From Lachnospiraceae bacterium UBA1683 (GTDB taxonomy: Bacteria; Bacillota; Clostridia; Lachnospirales; Lachnospiraceae), in assembly GCA_002320245.1 (NCBI GenBank), contig DCKD01000028.1, positions 1 through 64,000 of the forward strand: a stretch of DNA of 64,000 nucleotides. Reading direction: 5' to 3'. A model generated the notes under the pieces. It was not told the DNA's origin and did no database searches. It worked only from the letters and a program-made list of their open reading frames with translations. Made by a program: the position numbers and the translations under genes. Each line of letters starts with the position of its first letter. Position 1 is the first letter of the stretch. Of the stretch, positions 44,712 through 53,314 are shown in pieces.

Positions 44712-46382
44712 ATGAAAACAGATATTCAGATTGCACAGGAGGCAGCGATGCTGCCAATCAAAGTAGTTGCAGAAAATGCAGGAATCACAGAGGATGATTT
44801 GGAATTTTACGGAAAATACAAAGCAAAACTTTCCGAAGAATTCTGGGATAAAATCAAAGATAATAAAGATGGGAAACTGGTGCTTGTAACCGCAATCAAT
44901 CCTACCCCGGCAGGAGAGGGGAAGACAACGACTTCTGTCGGTCTGGGACAGGCATTTGCAAAAATGGGAAAGAAAGCAGTAATCGCACTGCGTGAGCCAT
45001 CCCTCGGACCATGTTTCGGAATCAAGGGAGGAGCCGCAGGAGGCGGATATGCTCAGGTTGTTCCGATGGAAGACCTGAATCTGCACTTTACCGGAGATTT
45101 CCATGCGATTACGTCTGCAAATAACCTGCTTGCCGCGATGCTTGACAATCACATTCAGCAGGGAAATGCTTTACAGATTGATCCGAGACAGGTTGTATGG
45201 AAACGTTGTGTAGATATGAACGACCGGGTACTTCGCAATATTGTAGTCGGACTTGGAAATAAAATGGACGGTATGGTAAGAGAAGACCATTTTGTTATCA
45301 CCGTTGCATCCGAAATTATGGCAATTCTCTGTTTGGCAGATGATTTGCAGGATTTGAAGAGAAGAATCGGCAGAATTATCGTTGCATACGATTTCAGCGG
45401 CAATCCGGTGACTGCAGATGATTTGCAGGCAACAGGTGCAATGACCGCACTTTTGAAAGATGCAATCAAACCAAATCTGATTCAGACACTGGAGCATACT
45501 CCGGCATTGGTCCACGGTGGACCGTTTGCAAATATTGCACATGGATGCAACAGTGTCCGCGCGACAAAGATGGCATTGAAAATGAGTGATATCACAGTGA
45601 CAGAGGCTGGTTTCGGTGCGGACCTCGGCGCAGAGAAGTTCATGGACATCAAGTGCAGAAAGGTCGGGCTGAAACCAGACGCAGTGGTTCTGGTCGCGAC
45701 CGTGCGTGCTTTGAAGTATAATGGCGGAGTTGCAAAGAGTGACTTGGCAGAAGAAAATCTGGAGGCACTGAAAAGGGGAATTGTGAATCTGGAAAAACAC
45801 ATTGAAAATATACAGAAATTTGGGGTGCCTGTAGTTGTAACACTCAATTCTTTCGTGACAGATACCGATGCAGAGAATGAGTATATCCGCAAGTTCTGTG
45901 AGGAGCGCGGCTGTGAATTTGCACTTTCCGAAGTATGGGAAAAAGGCGGTGAAGGCGGAATCGCACTTGCAGAAAAAATTCTGGAGACACTGGAGAATAA
46001 GAAGAGCAATTTCCATGTATTATATGAGGATGAACTGTCCCTGAAAGGGAAGATTGAGACAATTTCAAAAGAAATCTACGGAGCAAAAGGAGTCGTCTTT
46101 GAACCGGCAGCACAGAAACAGCTTGCGAAGATTGAAGAAATGGGATTTGGAAAATTTCCAATCTGTATGGCTAAAAACCAATACTCTCTTTCTGACGATG
46201 CGAAGAAACTGGGGCGTCCGGAGAATTTTGATATTCATATCCGCGAAGTATATGTCAGCGCAGGTGCAGGGTTTGTCGTAGCCCTTACAGGAGCGGTTAT
46301 GACTATGCCGGGACTTCCGAAAACGCCTGCCGCAAATAACATTGATGTATCAGAAGACGGAAAAATTACAGGTCTGTTTTAA
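44712..46382 (+). CDS. fhs: Formate-tetrahydrofolate ligase
   Basis: ATP-dependent activation of formate to 10-formyl-THF, for one-carbon supply or acetogenic metabolism. The 556-residue protein has the P-loop [17 protein letters not shown] (about 65-80) and [29 protein letters not shown] with FTGDFHAIT, the family signatures. [10 protein letters not shown] and [20 protein letters not shown] lie near the end. AAGGAGG (44698-44704) fixes the ATG at 44712 over an upstream one. folD follows after 15 bases, giving a formate-to-methylene-THF pair. No riboswitch is visible in the leader, which carries element e. Confidence 0.97.
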   Translation: MKTDIQIAQEAAMLPIKVVAENAGITEDDLEFYGKYKAKLSEEFWDKIKDNKDGKLVLVTAINPTPAGEGKTTTSVGLGQAFAKMGKKAVIALREPSLGPCFGIKGGAAGGGYAQVVPMEDLNLHFTGDFHAITSANNLLAAMLDNHIQQGNALQIDPRQVVWKRCVDMNDRVLRNIVVGLGNKMDGMVREDHFVITVASEIMAILCLADDLQDLKRRIGRIIVAYDFSGNPVTADDLQATGAMTALLKDAIKPNLIQTLEHTPALVHGGPFANIAHGCNSVRATKMALKMSDITVTEAGFGADLGAEKFMDIKCRKVGLKPDAVVLVATVRALKYNGGVAKSDLAEENLEALKRGIVNLEKHIENIQKFGVPVVVTLNSFVTDTDAENEYIRKFCEERGCEFALSEVWEKGGEGGIALAEKILETLENKKSNFHVLYEDELSLKGKIETISKEIYGAKGVVFEPAAQKQLAKIEEMGFGKFPICMAKNQYSLSDDAKKLGRPENFDIHIREVYVSAGAGFVVALTGAVMTMPGLPKTPAANNIDVSEDGKITGLF

Positions 46383-46397
46383 GGAGAATAGAAAAGA

Positions 46398-47234
46398 ATG
46401 CAGTTGATAGACGGAAAAAAGATTTCAAAAGAAATCAGGGATGAGTTGAAGGCAGAAGTAGAGCTGCTAAAAAAACAGGGCAGGCAAGTATGTCTTGCAG
46501 TGATTCAGGTCGGAAAAGATACCGCATCTTCCGTATATGTAAATAATAAGAAAAAGGCATGTGCATACATTGGCATTGAATCTGCAGCTTATGAGCTGGA
46601 AGAATCTACCACAGAGGGAGAAGTGCTGCAGTTGATTGACCGCCTCAATCAAGACAACCATGTGAATGGAATTCTTGTTCAGCTCCCATTACCGGGACAT
46701 ATTGACGAGGATAAGGTTATCCGTGCAATTTCGCCGGAGAAGGATGTGGATGGGTTCCATCCGGTCAGTGTGGGGCGTCTGTGGATTGGGGAAAAAGGAT
46801 TCCTATCCTGTACTCCTGCCGGGATAATCCAGCTTTTAAAGCGTTCCGGCATTTCCATTGACGGAAAAGAGTGCGTCATTGTCGGCAGGAGCAACATTGT
46901 AGGAAAGCCGATGGCGGCACTTTTACTGAGGGAAAACGGAACGGTAACGATTGCACATTCTCATACAAAAGATTTGAAAGAAGTTACGAAACGTGCGGAT
47001 ATTTTAATTGTTGCGATTGGAAAAAAACAGTTTATTACAGCAGACTATGTCAAAGACGGGGCTGTTGTGATTGACGTCGGTATGCATCGTGATGAAAACA
47101 ATAAGCTGTGCGGTGATGTTGCATTTGACGAGGTGGCAGAGAAAACTTCTGCAATCACTCCGGTTCCGGGTGGAGTCGGACCGATGACCATCGCGATGCT
47201 AATGAACAACTGTGTGGAAACGGCGCGTAAGTAG
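46398..47234 (+). CDS. folD: Methylene-THF dehydrogenase / methenyl-THF cyclohydrolase
   Basis: Bifunctional enzyme that interconverts methylene-, methenyl- and formyl-THF. The 278-residue protein has the YVNNKKKACAYIGI segment with the catalytic Lys and GILVQLPLPGHID. PEKDVDGFHPVSVGRL follows, and the Rossmann GRSNIVGKPMAALLL with PVPGGVGPMTIAMLM completes it. AAGGAG precedes the ATG. It is the second gene of an fhs-folD unit, and the next gene starts 13 bases later. Confidence 0.97.
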   Translation: MQLIDGKKISKEIRDELKAEVELLKKQGRQVCLAVIQVGKDTASSVYVNNKKKACAYIGIESAAYELEESTTEGEVLQLIDRLNQDNHVNGILVQLPLPGHIDEDKVIRAISPEKDVDGFHPVSVGRLWIGEKGFLSCTPAGIIQLLKRSGISIDGKECVIVGRSNIVGKPMAALLLRENGTVTIAHSHTKDLKEVTKRADILIVAIGKKQFITADYVKDGAVVIDVGMHRDENNKLCGDVAFDEVAEKTSAITPVPGGVGPMTIAMLMNNCVETARK

Positions 47235-47247
47235 GAGGAACCATTAG

Positions 47248-48666
47248 ATGAAATGTACAAATTGCGGTGCAGAAATTCCGGCCAGCATGCTCATTTGTCC
47301 GGACTGCGGCACAGAAGTTCAGATGGTACCTGACTATAATCCACTGGATGACGTCCTTGCCAGAGAAGTAAAAGGCTCGGTTGAAGATGCTACAAGGCCG
47401 ATTCAGGCGGATGCACTGCGGAATTATCAGAGACGTGCTGAACGTGAATATGGTAATTCTACACGTGTATTAAGTCAGGGAGAACTCGACCGCATCCGCG
47501 CAACGCGCAGACGTTCCGCTGATGCGGCGGGAGCACGGCGTCAGGGCGGTGACGCTCCCCGGCAGACAGGGAACATGCGTCAGGGCGGGAATCCCCATCA
47601 GACCGGGAATATGCGCCAGAATGGCGATGCCCGCCAGACTGCGGCGATGCGCCGAACGGGTGCTGTGCGTCAGAATACGGAAAATCTGCGCAGAAACGCA
47701 GAGGATAAAAAGCGCCAGCAGAACCTGCGGCGCGAGAAGGCAAAGAAAAAACGTAGAAATCTGCTGCTGGTGATGTTTACGGTCGTTGCAGTGGTTGCAA
47801 TATGTGCGGTACTCCTGTACAGAAACTCTTATACCGGCATCATGAATCAGGGAGATAAAGCTTTACAGGCGGGGTCGTACCGTGCGGCAGAGAAGTATTA
47901 TAACCGCGCGGCAGGAAAAGACGCGAAGAAAGCAGACGCTTATATCGGTTTGTCCAAAGTATTTATTAAGCAGGAAGAACTGGATAAGGCAGAAAATGTG
48001 TTTCTTAACGCGATTGATTCACAGCCGGAAAATACCGGCTTATATGAGGCGCTTGCAAAATTCTATCTGGATACGGAACAGGCGGATAAAATATCCGGCG
48101 TTCTGGAAGGATGCAGCAAAAACGTGCTGAAGCATATGAGCGCGTATGTTTCCGATATGCCGGAGTTCAGCCTGGAGGAAGGTACATATACCGAAGTTCA
48201 GCAGGTAACACTGACTGGAGACGGAACCATTTATTATACGACAGATGGTACAGAGCCTGTAGCGGGTGAAAACGGGCCTGCAACAGAAAGTACAGATACT
48301 TATTCAAATCCGATTCTGATTGAAGATGGAACAGTGGTAATCAAAGCGGTCTGCATCAATAAAAAAGGAATCCCGAGTCTGGTTGCATCCAAAACTTATC
48401 AGGTGGAGATTCCGATAGAGGATGCACCGGCAGTGACACCATCAACAGGGCAATATACTTCCGCTACACAGATTAGTATCACCGTTCCGGAAGGGTATAC
48501 CGCGTATTACACGATGGACAATACAATACCGACAACCGCATCTGCACAATATACAGGGCCAATCGACATGCCGGAAGGGCAGACGATATTTTCCGCAATT
48601 CTCGTAAATAAAAGCGGGAAAACAACGCAGGTTACAAAACGGAATTATGTACTGGAATTGCAGTAG
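47248..48666 (+). CDS. Zinc-ribbon, TPR and chitobiase-C-terminal-like domain membrane protein
   Basis: A 472-residue protein of unusual composition. An N-terminal zinc ribbon (CTNCGAEIP...CPDCGTEV, residues 3-25) is followed by an Arg/Gln/Asn-rich repetitive stretch (about 85-155, with variants of RQTGNM and RQGG). A basic patch and one transmembrane helix (about 170-190) come next. The outside part has TPR-like repeats (about 195-290; AEKYYNRAAGKDAKKADAYIGL, AENVFLNAIDSQP) and two modules resembling the chitobiase C-terminal domain (TIYYTTDGTEP; AYYTMDNTIPT). The role is unknown; such proteins occur in Lachnospiraceae and may bind the envelope. It follows folD by 13 bases, perhaps by read-through only. 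Confidence 0.75.
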   Translation: MKCTNCGAEIPASMLICPDCGTEVQMVPDYNPLDDVLAREVKGSVEDATRPIQADALRNYQRRAEREYGNSTRVLSQGELDRIRATRRRSADAAGARRQGGDAPRQTGNMRQGGNPHQTGNMRQNGDARQTAAMRRTGAVRQNTENLRRNAEDKKRQQNLRREKAKKKRRNLLLVMFTVVAVVAICAVLLYRNSYTGIMNQGDKALQAGSYRAAEKYYNRAAGKDAKKADAYIGLSKVFIKQEELDKAENVFLNAIDSQPENTGLYEALAKFYLDTEQADKISGVLEGCSKNVLKHMSAYVSDMPEFSLEEGTYTEVQQVTLTGDGTIYYTTDGTEPVAGENGPATESTDTYSNPILIEDGTVVIKAVCINKKGIPSLVASKTYQVEIPIEDAPAVTPSTGQYTSATQISITVPEGYTAYYTMDNTIPTTASAQYTGPIDMPEGQTIFSAILVNKSGKTTQVTKRNYVLELQ

Positions 48667-48692
48667 AAAACAGGAACAAATGCCTCGGAAAA

Positions 48693-48731
48693 AACCATTG
48701 TATTTATCAACAAAAATACAGTGGTTTTTTT
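48693..48731 (+). terminator. Strong terminator after the fhs-folD-TPR unit
   Basis: AACCATTGTATTT (48693-48705) pairs with AAATACAGTGGTT (48714-48726) with one G-T pair, followed by a run of T. Confidence 0.92.
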
Positions 48732-48766
48732 GTTGATAATTTTGCCGCGGTTTTACAAAGAATCAC

Positions 48767-48816
48767 TTGTACCAAAAGATTAACGGTGCTATAATGTATA
48801 TGTTAAAAAAATAACA
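48767..48816 (+). promoter_or_regulatory. adh promoter with Rex-like operator
   Basis: TTGTAC (48767-48772), 17 bases, TATAAT (48790-48795). Directly downstream, TGTTA (48801-48805) and TAACA (48812-48816) flank six A residues, which fits the clostridial Rex site TTGTTAA-N4-TTAACAA at 11 of 14 defined positions. Placed over the transcription start, it would block initiation. Confidence 0.7.
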
Positions 48817-48838
48817 CATACATAAGGAGATGCATAAC

Positions 48839-50020
48839 ATGAGTAGATTTACATTACCAAGAGACGTATATCACGGAAAAGGATGTCTGGAAGAACTGAA
48901 AAACCTGAAAGGTAAAAAAGCTATCCTCGTTGTAGGCGGTGGCTCAATGAAACGTCAGGGATTCCTTGACAGAGCAGTGAACTACTTAAAAGAAGCAGGA
49001 ATGGAAGTAGAGTTATTCGAAGGTGTTGAGCCGGATCCATCTGTAGAGACTGTTATGAAAGGTGCAGCAGCTATGCAGGCATTCCAGCCTGACTGGATTG
49101 TAGCTATGGGCGGCGGTTCACCAATCGATGCAGCAAAAGCTATGTGGGCTTTTTACGAGTATCCGGATACAACATTCGAGGATTTGATTACTCCGTTTAG
49201 TTTCCCGGAGCTGAGGCAGAAAGCGAAATTCTGTGCAATCCCTTCTACATCAGGGACAGCTACTGAGGTAACAGCATTCTCTGTAATCACAAACTATCAG
49301 ACCGGCGTTAAATATCCTCTGGCTGACTTCAACATTACACCGGACGTAGCAATCGTTGACCCTGACCTTGTTGCAGGACTCCCTGTAAAGCAGGTAGCTT
49401 ACACAGGTATGGACGCATTGACACATGCAATTGAAGCATATGTTTCTACACTGAACTGTCCATTCACAGATCCGCTTGCACTTCAGGCAATCGAGATGGT
49501 ACTGGAGTATCTGCCAGCATCTTACAACTGCAATATGAAAGCAAGAGAACAGATGCACTATGCACAGTGCCTTGCAGGAATGGCATTTTCTAACGCTTTA
49601 CTTGGTATTGTACATTCAATGGCTCATAAGACAGGTGCTGCATTCTCAACAGGACATATTCCGCACGGATGCGCAAATGCAATTTATCTTCCGTATGTTA
49701 TCAAATACAACGCAAAAGACCCTGTAGCAGCATCCCGTTATGCAGAGATTGCCCGCAGAATGGGACTGGAAGGAGTAGCTGAAGGAACTTTAATCAACAG
49801 CCTGTGCGCTAAGATTGATGAATTCAATGTAAAACTGAACATTCCTAAGACTCTGAAAGAATTTGGAATCAACGAAGATGAATTTAAAGAAAAAGTTGCT
49901 AAGATTGCTGAACTGGCAGTTGGCGATGCCTGTACAGGTTCTAATCCACGTGCAATTACACCGGCAGAGATGGAAAAACTTTTGACATGTGCATATTACG
50001 GAACAGAAGTTGACTTCTAA
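48839..50020 (+). CDS. Iron-containing alcohol dehydrogenase (group III)
   Basis: A 393-residue NAD(P)H-dependent alcohol/aldehyde oxidoreductase, likely for fermentative ethanol or butanol formation. It has the nucleotide-binding GGGSMKRQG and MGGGSPIDAAKAMW, IPSTSGTATEVTAFSVI, and the iron ligands: Asp in DPDLVAG-KQVAYTGMDALTHAIEAY, and His residues in HSMAHKTGAAFSTGHIPHGCANA. AAGGAG (48824-48829) favours the ATG at 48839 over 48830, which abuts it. It is monocistronic, with a strong terminator before and a Rex-like operator, so induction at high NADH is expected. The codon bias (few rare codons) suggests strong expression. Confidence 0.93.
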   Translation: MSRFTLPRDVYHGKGCLEELKNLKGKKAILVVGGGSMKRQGFLDRAVNYLKEAGMEVELFEGVEPDPSVETVMKGAAAMQAFQPDWIVAMGGGSPIDAAKAMWAFYEYPDTTFEDLITPFSFPELRQKAKFCAIPSTSGTATEVTAFSVITNYQTGVKYPLADFNITPDVAIVDPDLVAGLPVKQVAYTGMDALTHAIEAYVSTLNCPFTDPLALQAIEMVLEYLPASYNCNMKAREQMHYAQCLAGMAFSNALLGIVHSMAHKTGAAFSTGHIPHGCANAIYLPYVIKYNAKDPVAASRYAEIARRMGLEGVAEGTLINSLCAKIDEFNVKLNIPKTLKEFGINEDEFKEKVAKIAELAVGDACTGSNPRAITPAEMEKLLTCAYYGTEVDF

Positions 50021-50200
50021 TTCGCGCGAGTAAAGAGCCAAGCAGCCATGCTTGCATGGATATTTGGAGACTGCCGCGAGGGGTGCCGAGTGCCGGTGGC
50101 ACTCGTTTGGCATCGGCCGAAGCGGAGCAAAGACCAAAGCCCCCGCCCTTTGGGGCGTGTCAAATTTGATACCCCCGTTGCTTGCGACGGAGTCTTTGAC
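50021..50200 (-). repeat. CCCCGCTGC-family repeat, longest copy, reverse orientation (element f)
   Basis: Read on the minus strand it starts GTCAAAGACTCCGTCGCAAG. It then contains CAACGGGGGTATCAAATTTG, CACGCCCCAAAGGGCGGGGG and GCTCCGCTTCGGCCGATGCC, and nears its end with ATGCAAGCATGGCTG. About 180 bp; its 3' terminus abuts the adh stop codon. Order and sequence of the modules match elements d, e and g. Confidence 0.8.
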
Positions 50201-50217
50201 TTAATCTATTAGGATGT

Positions 50218-50254
50218 ATAAGGACAGGTACTGAAAGGTATCTGTCCTTATTTA
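50218..50254 (+). terminator. Hairpin terminator downstream of adh and element f
   Basis: ATAAGGACAG (50218-50227) pairs perfectly with CTGTCCTTAT (50242-50251), followed by TTATAC. Confidence 0.65.
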
Positions 50255-50267
50255 TACAAAACAATAC

Positions 50268-50323
50268 TTGCCAACCCCTCTCAGATGTCGTATTATAATG
50301 AAAGGGTTGTTTTTCATTATAAT
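50268..50323 (+). promoter_or_regulatory. nfnAB promoter with 12-bp inverted repeat
   Basis: TTGCCA (50268-50273), 17 bases, TATTAT (50291-50296). The arms ATTATAATGAAA (50292-50303) and TTTCATTATAAT (50312-50323) are a perfect inverted repeat with an 8-base spacer, covering the -10 and the start point. An unknown regulator probably binds here. Confidence 0.6.
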
Positions 50324-50399
50324 GCAGTAAAGTGCGGCAGATATTTTACGCCGGATTATGCGCGGTAAAATGAAAAACGCAAATACAAGGAGGAAGATC

Positions 50400-51290
50400 A
50401 TGTATAAGATTTTAAAAGCAGAAAAACTGGCTGAGAAGATTTTTCTGATGGATGTACACGCACCGAGAGTTGCGGGCCATTGTCATCCGGGACAATTTGT
50501 TATCGTGAAGATGGACGATAAAGGTGAGAGAATCCCGCTCACAATTTGTGATTATGACCGTGAGGCCGGTACAATTACAATTGTATTTCAGGAAGTCGGA
50601 GCATCGACGGTAAAGATGGCTGACTTAAAAGAAGGAGACAGTTTCCGCGATTTCGTCGGACCACTGGGATGTCCTTCCGAATTCGTCCATGAAAATCTGG
50701 AAGAATTAAAAAAGAAAAAACTGGTTTTTGTTGCAGGTGGCGTCGGAGCAGCTCCGGTATATCCACAGGTAAAATGGCTGCATGAGCATGGAATTGCGGC
50801 GGATGTAATTCTTGGCGCAAAGACAAAGGATATGGTAATCCTTGAGAAAGAGCTGGAGGCCGTTGCGGGCAATCTGTATGTCACAACAGATGATGGCTCT
50901 TACGGACGTTCCGGTATGGTTACGGCTGTATTGGAAGACCTCGTTCAGAATGAAGGAAAAATATATGATACATGTGTAGCAATCGGACCAATGATTATGA
51001 TGAAATTTGTGTGTCTTCTGACAAAAAAACTGGAGATTCCTACAATCGTCAGCATGAACCCAATCATGGTAGACGGAACCGGAATGTGTGGAGCATGCCG
51101 TCTGCAGGTTGGTGACGAGATTAAATTTGCATGTGTTGACGGACCGGAGTTCGACGGACATCTGGTAGATTTCGATCAGGCGATGAAGAGAAGCCAGATG
51201 TACAAGACAGAAGAGGGACGTGCTATGCTGAAACTGCAGGAAGGTGATACACATCACGGCGGCTGCGGAAATTGCGGAGGTGACAACTAA
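50400..51290 (+). CDS. nfnA: NADH-dependent ferredoxin:NADP+ oxidoreductase, small subunit (NfnA)
   Basis: The 296-residue FAD subunit of the electron-bifurcating NfnAB transhydrogenase, or sulfide dehydrogenase beta/ferredoxin-NADP reductase alpha in some annotations. It has an FAD-binding front part (HCHPGQFVIVK; RIPLTICDYD), the NAD-binding VFVAGGVGAAPVYPQVKWL, TTDDGSYGRSGMV, and the [2Fe-2S] cysteines in GTGMCGACRLQVGDE...FACVDGPEF. The C-terminus GGCGNCGGDN is Gly/Cys-rich. AAGGAGG (50387-50393) sets the ATG at 50400. The next gene starts in the overlap TAATG. Together they balance NADH, NADPH and ferredoxin in the cytoplasm. Confidence 0.93.
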   Translation: MYKILKAEKLAEKIFLMDVHAPRVAGHCHPGQFVIVKMDDKGERIPLTICDYDREAGTITIVFQEVGASTVKMADLKEGDSFRDFVGPLGCPSEFVHENLEELKKKKLVFVAGGVGAAPVYPQVKWLHEHGIAADVILGAKTKDMVILEKELEAVAGNLYVTTDDGSYGRSGMVTAVLEDLVQNEGKIYDTCVAIGPMIMMKFVCLLTKKLEIPTIVSMNPIMVDGTGMCGACRLQVGDEIKFACVDGPEFDGHLVDFDQAMKRSQMYKTEEGRAMLKLQEGDTHHGGCGNCGGDN

Positions 51291-52699
51291 TGGCAGATGT
51301 ATTAAAGAAGGTTCCTGTAAGAGAACAGGATCCAAAGGTACGTGCAACAAACTTTGAGGAAGTTTGTCTTGGATATAATCAGGAAGAGGCGATGGAAGAG
51401 GCAGCCAGATGCATTAACTGTAAAAATGCAAAATGTATTCAGGGATGTCCTGTAGCCATCAATATTCCTGCATTTGTACATGAAGTAAAAGAAGGAAACA
51501 TCGAAGAAGCATATAAAATAATCGGACAGTCTTCTGCATTACCGGCTATTTGCGGACGTGTTTGTCCTCAGGAGTCCCAGTGTGAAGGAAAATGTATCCG
51601 TGGTATCAAAGGTGAGCCGGTTTCTATCGGTAAACTGGAGCGGTTCGTCGCAGATTATGCTTTGGAGCATGATATCAAACCGGTTGGGGCTGAGAAGACG
51701 AATGGACATAAAGTAGCTGTTATCGGTTCTGGTCCGTCTGGTCTGACATGTGCCGGAGATTTGGCAAAACTCGGTTATGAAGTAACTGTATTTGAAGCGC
51801 TTCATGAGCTCGGTGGTGTATTGGTTTACGGTATTCCTGAATTCCGTCTTCCAAAACAGAAAGTCGTTGCAAAAGAAATCGAGAAGGTAAAAGAACTTGG
51901 TGTAAAATTTGAAACAAACGTTGTTATCGGTAAATCCACGACCATCGACATGTTAATTGAGGACGAGGGCTTTGAGGCTGTATTTATTGGCTCTGGTGCC
52001 GGACTTCCAAAGTTCATGGGAATTCCCGGAGAGAATGCCAACGGTGTATTCTCCGCAAATGAGTACCTGACCAGAAGTAATCTGATGAAAGCATTCAAAG
52101 ACGAATACGATACACCAATCGCAGCAGGACACAAGGTAGCTGTAGTCGGCGGTGGTAACGTTGCAATGGATGCTGCAAGGACAGCGCTTCGTCTTGGCGC
52201 TGAAGTACATATTGTATACCGCCGTAGTCAAGAAGAACTTCCTGCACGGGTAGAAGAAGTACATCATGCTAAAGAAGAGGGAATTATTTTCGATTTGCTG
52301 ACAAATCCAAAAGAAATCCATGTAGATGACAAAGGAAATGTTACGGGAATGACAGTTATCAAAATGGAACTTGGTGAGCCGGATGCATCGGGAAGAAGAC
52401 GCCCGGTGGAGATTGCCGGTTCCGAATATACAATTGATTTGGATACAGTCATCATGTCACTTGGTACATCACCAAACCCGTTGATTTCATCTACAACAGA
52501 AGGCTTGGAGACAAACAGATGGAAGTGTATCGTAGCGGAAGAGGAAACCGGCAAGACATCCAAAGAGGGAGTATATGCCGGTGGAGACGCGGTTACAGGC
52601 GCGGCAACAGTCATTCTTGCAATGGGTGCCGGAAAGGCTGCTGCAAAGGGTATTGATGAATATTTGCAGAATAAGTCAAAGACCCCACAGCAAGCTTGA
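51290..52699 (+). CDS. nfnB: NADH-dependent ferredoxin:NADP+ oxidoreductase, large subunit (NfnB), glutamate synthase beta-like
   Basis: A 469-residue flavoprotein with two [4Fe-4S] sites: RCINCKNAKCIQGCPV and ICGRVCPQESQCEGKCIRG. It has FAD-binding VAVIGSGPSGLTCAGDL, the GIPEFRLPK motif, and NADP-binding VAVVGGGNVAMDAARTALRLG with AYRR-like VYRRSQEELPAR. C-terminal GVYAGGDAVTGAATVILAMGAGK follows. Such proteins are annotated gltA/gltD, but the partner NfnA and absence of gltB point to NfnB. After the natural end at about EYLQNK, the residues SKTPQQA and the stop derive from a dispersed repeat (element g). Starts within the nfnA stop. Confidence 0.93.
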   Translation: MADVLKKVPVREQDPKVRATNFEEVCLGYNQEEAMEEAARCINCKNAKCIQGCPVAINIPAFVHEVKEGNIEEAYKIIGQSSALPAICGRVCPQESQCEGKCIRGIKGEPVSIGKLERFVADYALEHDIKPVGAEKTNGHKVAVIGSGPSGLTCAGDLAKLGYEVTVFEALHELGGVLVYGIPEFRLPKQKVVAKEIEKVKELGVKFETNVVIGKSTTIDMLIEDEGFEAVFIGSGAGLPKFMGIPGENANGVFSANEYLTRSNLMKAFKDEYDTPIAAGHKVAVVGGGNVAMDAARTALRLGAEVHIVYRRSQEELPARVEEVHHAKEEGIIFDLLTNPKEIHVDDKGNVTGMTVIKMELGEPDASGRRRPVEIAGSEYTIDLDTVIMSLGTSPNPLISSTTEGLETNRWKCIVAEEETGKTSKEGVYAGGDAVTGAATVILAMGAGKAAAKGIDEYLQNKSKTPQQA

Positions 52700-52785
52700 T
52701 ACTCCCCAATGGGCGGGGAATTTGGGCTCCACTCCGCTTCGGTCGGTGCCAAATGAGTGCCACAGGCGCTTGCCCGCGGGAATAA
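52675..52785 (+). repeat. CCCCGCTGC-family repeat overlapping the end of nfnB (element g)
   Basis: Starts GTCAAAGACCCCACAGCAAG, contains TACTCCCCAATGGGCGGGGA and CTCCGCTTCGGTCGGTGCC, and ends GCTTGCCCGCGGGAATAAA; 111 bp. The nfnB frame enters it and stops at the TGA at 52697-52699, so the last seven codons belong to the repeat. Confidence 0.85.
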
Positions 52786-52814
52786 AACTATATGACAGTA
52801 TCATAATGTAAAAT

Positions 52815-52848
52815 AAGGCGGAGAGTACAAGCTGTATCCTCCGCCTTT
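52815..52848 (+). terminator. Hairpin upstream of the C_GCAxxG_C_C gene
   Basis: AAGGCGGA (52815-52822) pairs with TCCGCCTT (52840-52847), followed by a short T-rich end. It probably ends the nfnAB transcript. Confidence 0.7.
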
Positions 52849-52867
52849 CAATTCGGAGGGTGTGACT

Positions 52868-53314
52868 ATGAATACAAAGGTTGAGAAAGCATTGGAGTTC
52901 CACAAAAAAGGATATAACTGTGCACAGGCGGTAGCATGTGCATTTTGTGAAGATTTCGGGATTGATGAAAAGGAGATGTTCCGGATGTCCGAAGGGTTTG
53001 GTTTCGGTATGGGAATGATGGAAATGTGTGGAGCGATTTCCGGGATGATGATGGTAATCGGACTTCACAATAGCGTCGGCAGTCTGGAGGGAAGTAAACC
53101 ATCCAAGGCAGATACTTACAAAAAGGTGAAAGAATATGCATTACAGTTCAAGGAGAAGAACGGCTCTTATCTCTGCCGCGAGTTAAAAGGCATCAGCTCT
53201 GACGGACCATTGTGCAGTTGTGACCAGTGTGTTGAGGATGCAGTGAGACTGACAGAAAAATATTTGGCTGAAAATAAGTCAAACATCACCTCCTGTGCGC
53301 AGGAACAGATATGA
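52868..53314 (+). CDS. C_GCAxxG_C_C family putative redox protein
   Basis: A 148-residue cysteine-rich protein. It has YNCAQAVACAFCEDFG and, after GFGFGMGMMEMCGAISG, further Cys residues in YLCREL and PLCSCDQCVEDA. The spacing matches the C-GCAxxG-C-C family (DUF1893/Split-Soret-like relatives), thought to be redox-active and perhaps cofactor binding. A GTG six bases upstream sits too close to GGAGGG (52855-52860), so the ATG at 52868 is preferred. It overlaps rlmH by four bases (ATGA), so the two are co-translated. Biochemical role unknown. Confidence 0.8.
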   Translation: MNTKVEKALEFHKKGYNCAQAVACAFCEDFGIDEKEMFRMSEGFGFGMGMMEMCGAISGMMMVIGLHNSVGSLEGSKPSKADTYKKVKEYALQFKEKNGSYLCRELKGISSDGPLCSCDQCVEDAVRLTEKYLAENKSNITSCAQEQI

